The notes under the pieces are model-generated. The model did not search any database and was not told where the DNA came from. It worked only from the letters and a program-made list of their open reading frames with translations. Shown piece by piece: positions 6,069 to 6,160 of a DNA stretch of 6,160 nucleotides (positions within the stretch are counted from its first letter, which is position 1; each line of letters opens with the position of its first letter). Made by a program: the position numbers and the translations under genes. Source of the DNA: Planctomycetes bacterium UBA4800 (lineage in GTDB: Bacteria; Planctomycetota; UBA8108; UBA8890; UBA8898); assembly GCA_002402755.1 (NCBI GenBank), contig DHGK01000038.1:12530-18689 (forward strand), read 5' to 3'.

Positions 6069-6160
6069 CGGGACATGAGACGTTAGGGGCCGCGCAACAA
6101 TAACTTCCCATTTTGGTCTCCCTGGCTCGCGCCATCTTCGACCGCTCCTCAATCGCGAAT

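Larger units (their letters stand above)
5915..6160. other. Noncoding leader upstream of the operon
   Basis: About 246 bases with no gene I can support. The stretch must hold the operon promoter unless transcription enters from beyond the right edge, but I see no convincing -35/-10 pair on the minus strand. It contains an inverted repeat (5974-5995), a 9-bp tandem repeat (6042-6068) and, beyond about 6088, sequence less GC-rich than the rest (for example ACAATAACTTCCCATTTTGG near 6098-6117). Two minus-strand frames are open from the right edge, one to 5994 and one to 5818, but neither looks like protein. Confidence 0.6.

Noticed and set aside
6123..6134. TGGC-TCGC-GCCA hairpin near the right edge
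   Set aside because: Only a 4-bp stem with a 4-base loop and no T-run; expected by chance.
5818..6135. Minus-strand frame beginning MARARETKMGSYCC
   Set aside because: It reads through the CACAGAG repeat and overlaps the first 97 bases of the enolase-type gene out of frame, and the product is Cys/Arg-rich without recognisable motifs.
5994..6158. Minus-strand frame open from the right edge, ending near 5994
   Set aside because: It could be the tail of an upstream gene, but it runs through the tandem repeat (giving FSVPSVFSVV) and shows no protein-like motif, so it is not called.

Overview
This window is very GC-rich (by eye roughly two thirds G+C) and almost entirely coding. All genes are on the minus strand, so the reading order runs from high to low coordinates. 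Four genes follow one another with gaps of only 27, 21 and 17 bases, and each of the three downstream genes has a strong Shine-Dalgarno site. This looks like one operon. The gene content (an enolase-superfamily enzyme, a tandem DUF1080 protein, a giant PQQ-type propeller with a methyltransferase-like N-terminus, and a BNR-type sialidase-family protein) is typical of Planctomycetota, Verrucomicrobiota and related uncultured lineages. That assignment is inferred from protein style, with no marker gene to confirm it.

Layout from right to left: 6160-5915 is a noncoding leader holding a three-unit 9-bp tandem repeat, a 7-bp inverted repeat and a locally less GC-rich patch at the right edge. 5914-4496 encodes a cytoplasmic enolase-superfamily enzyme of the muconate-lactonizing (MLE) type with all metal ligands and Lys acid/base residues in place. 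4468-3164 encodes an exported protein with two DUF1080 (3-keto-disaccharide hydrolase-like) domains. 3142-143 encodes a 999-residue exported protein with a degenerate Rossmann/methyltransferase-like N-terminal region and about ten PQQ-like propeller blades. 125-1 is the start of a secreted sialidase/BNR-family protein cut by the window edge.

Inference on joint function: three of the four products carry Sec-type signal peptides and belong to families linked to glycan binding or cleavage, so the module probably acts on an extracytoplasmic carbohydrate or glycoconjugate. The enolase-superfamily enzyme would process a resulting acid inside the cell. The substrate cannot be read from the sequence. 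No transporter, regulator, RNA gene, CRISPR array or insertion sequence is visible. The three complete genes contain essentially no TTA, CTA or TCA codons, which leaves a spurious open frame of more than 1,900 codons on the plus strand.
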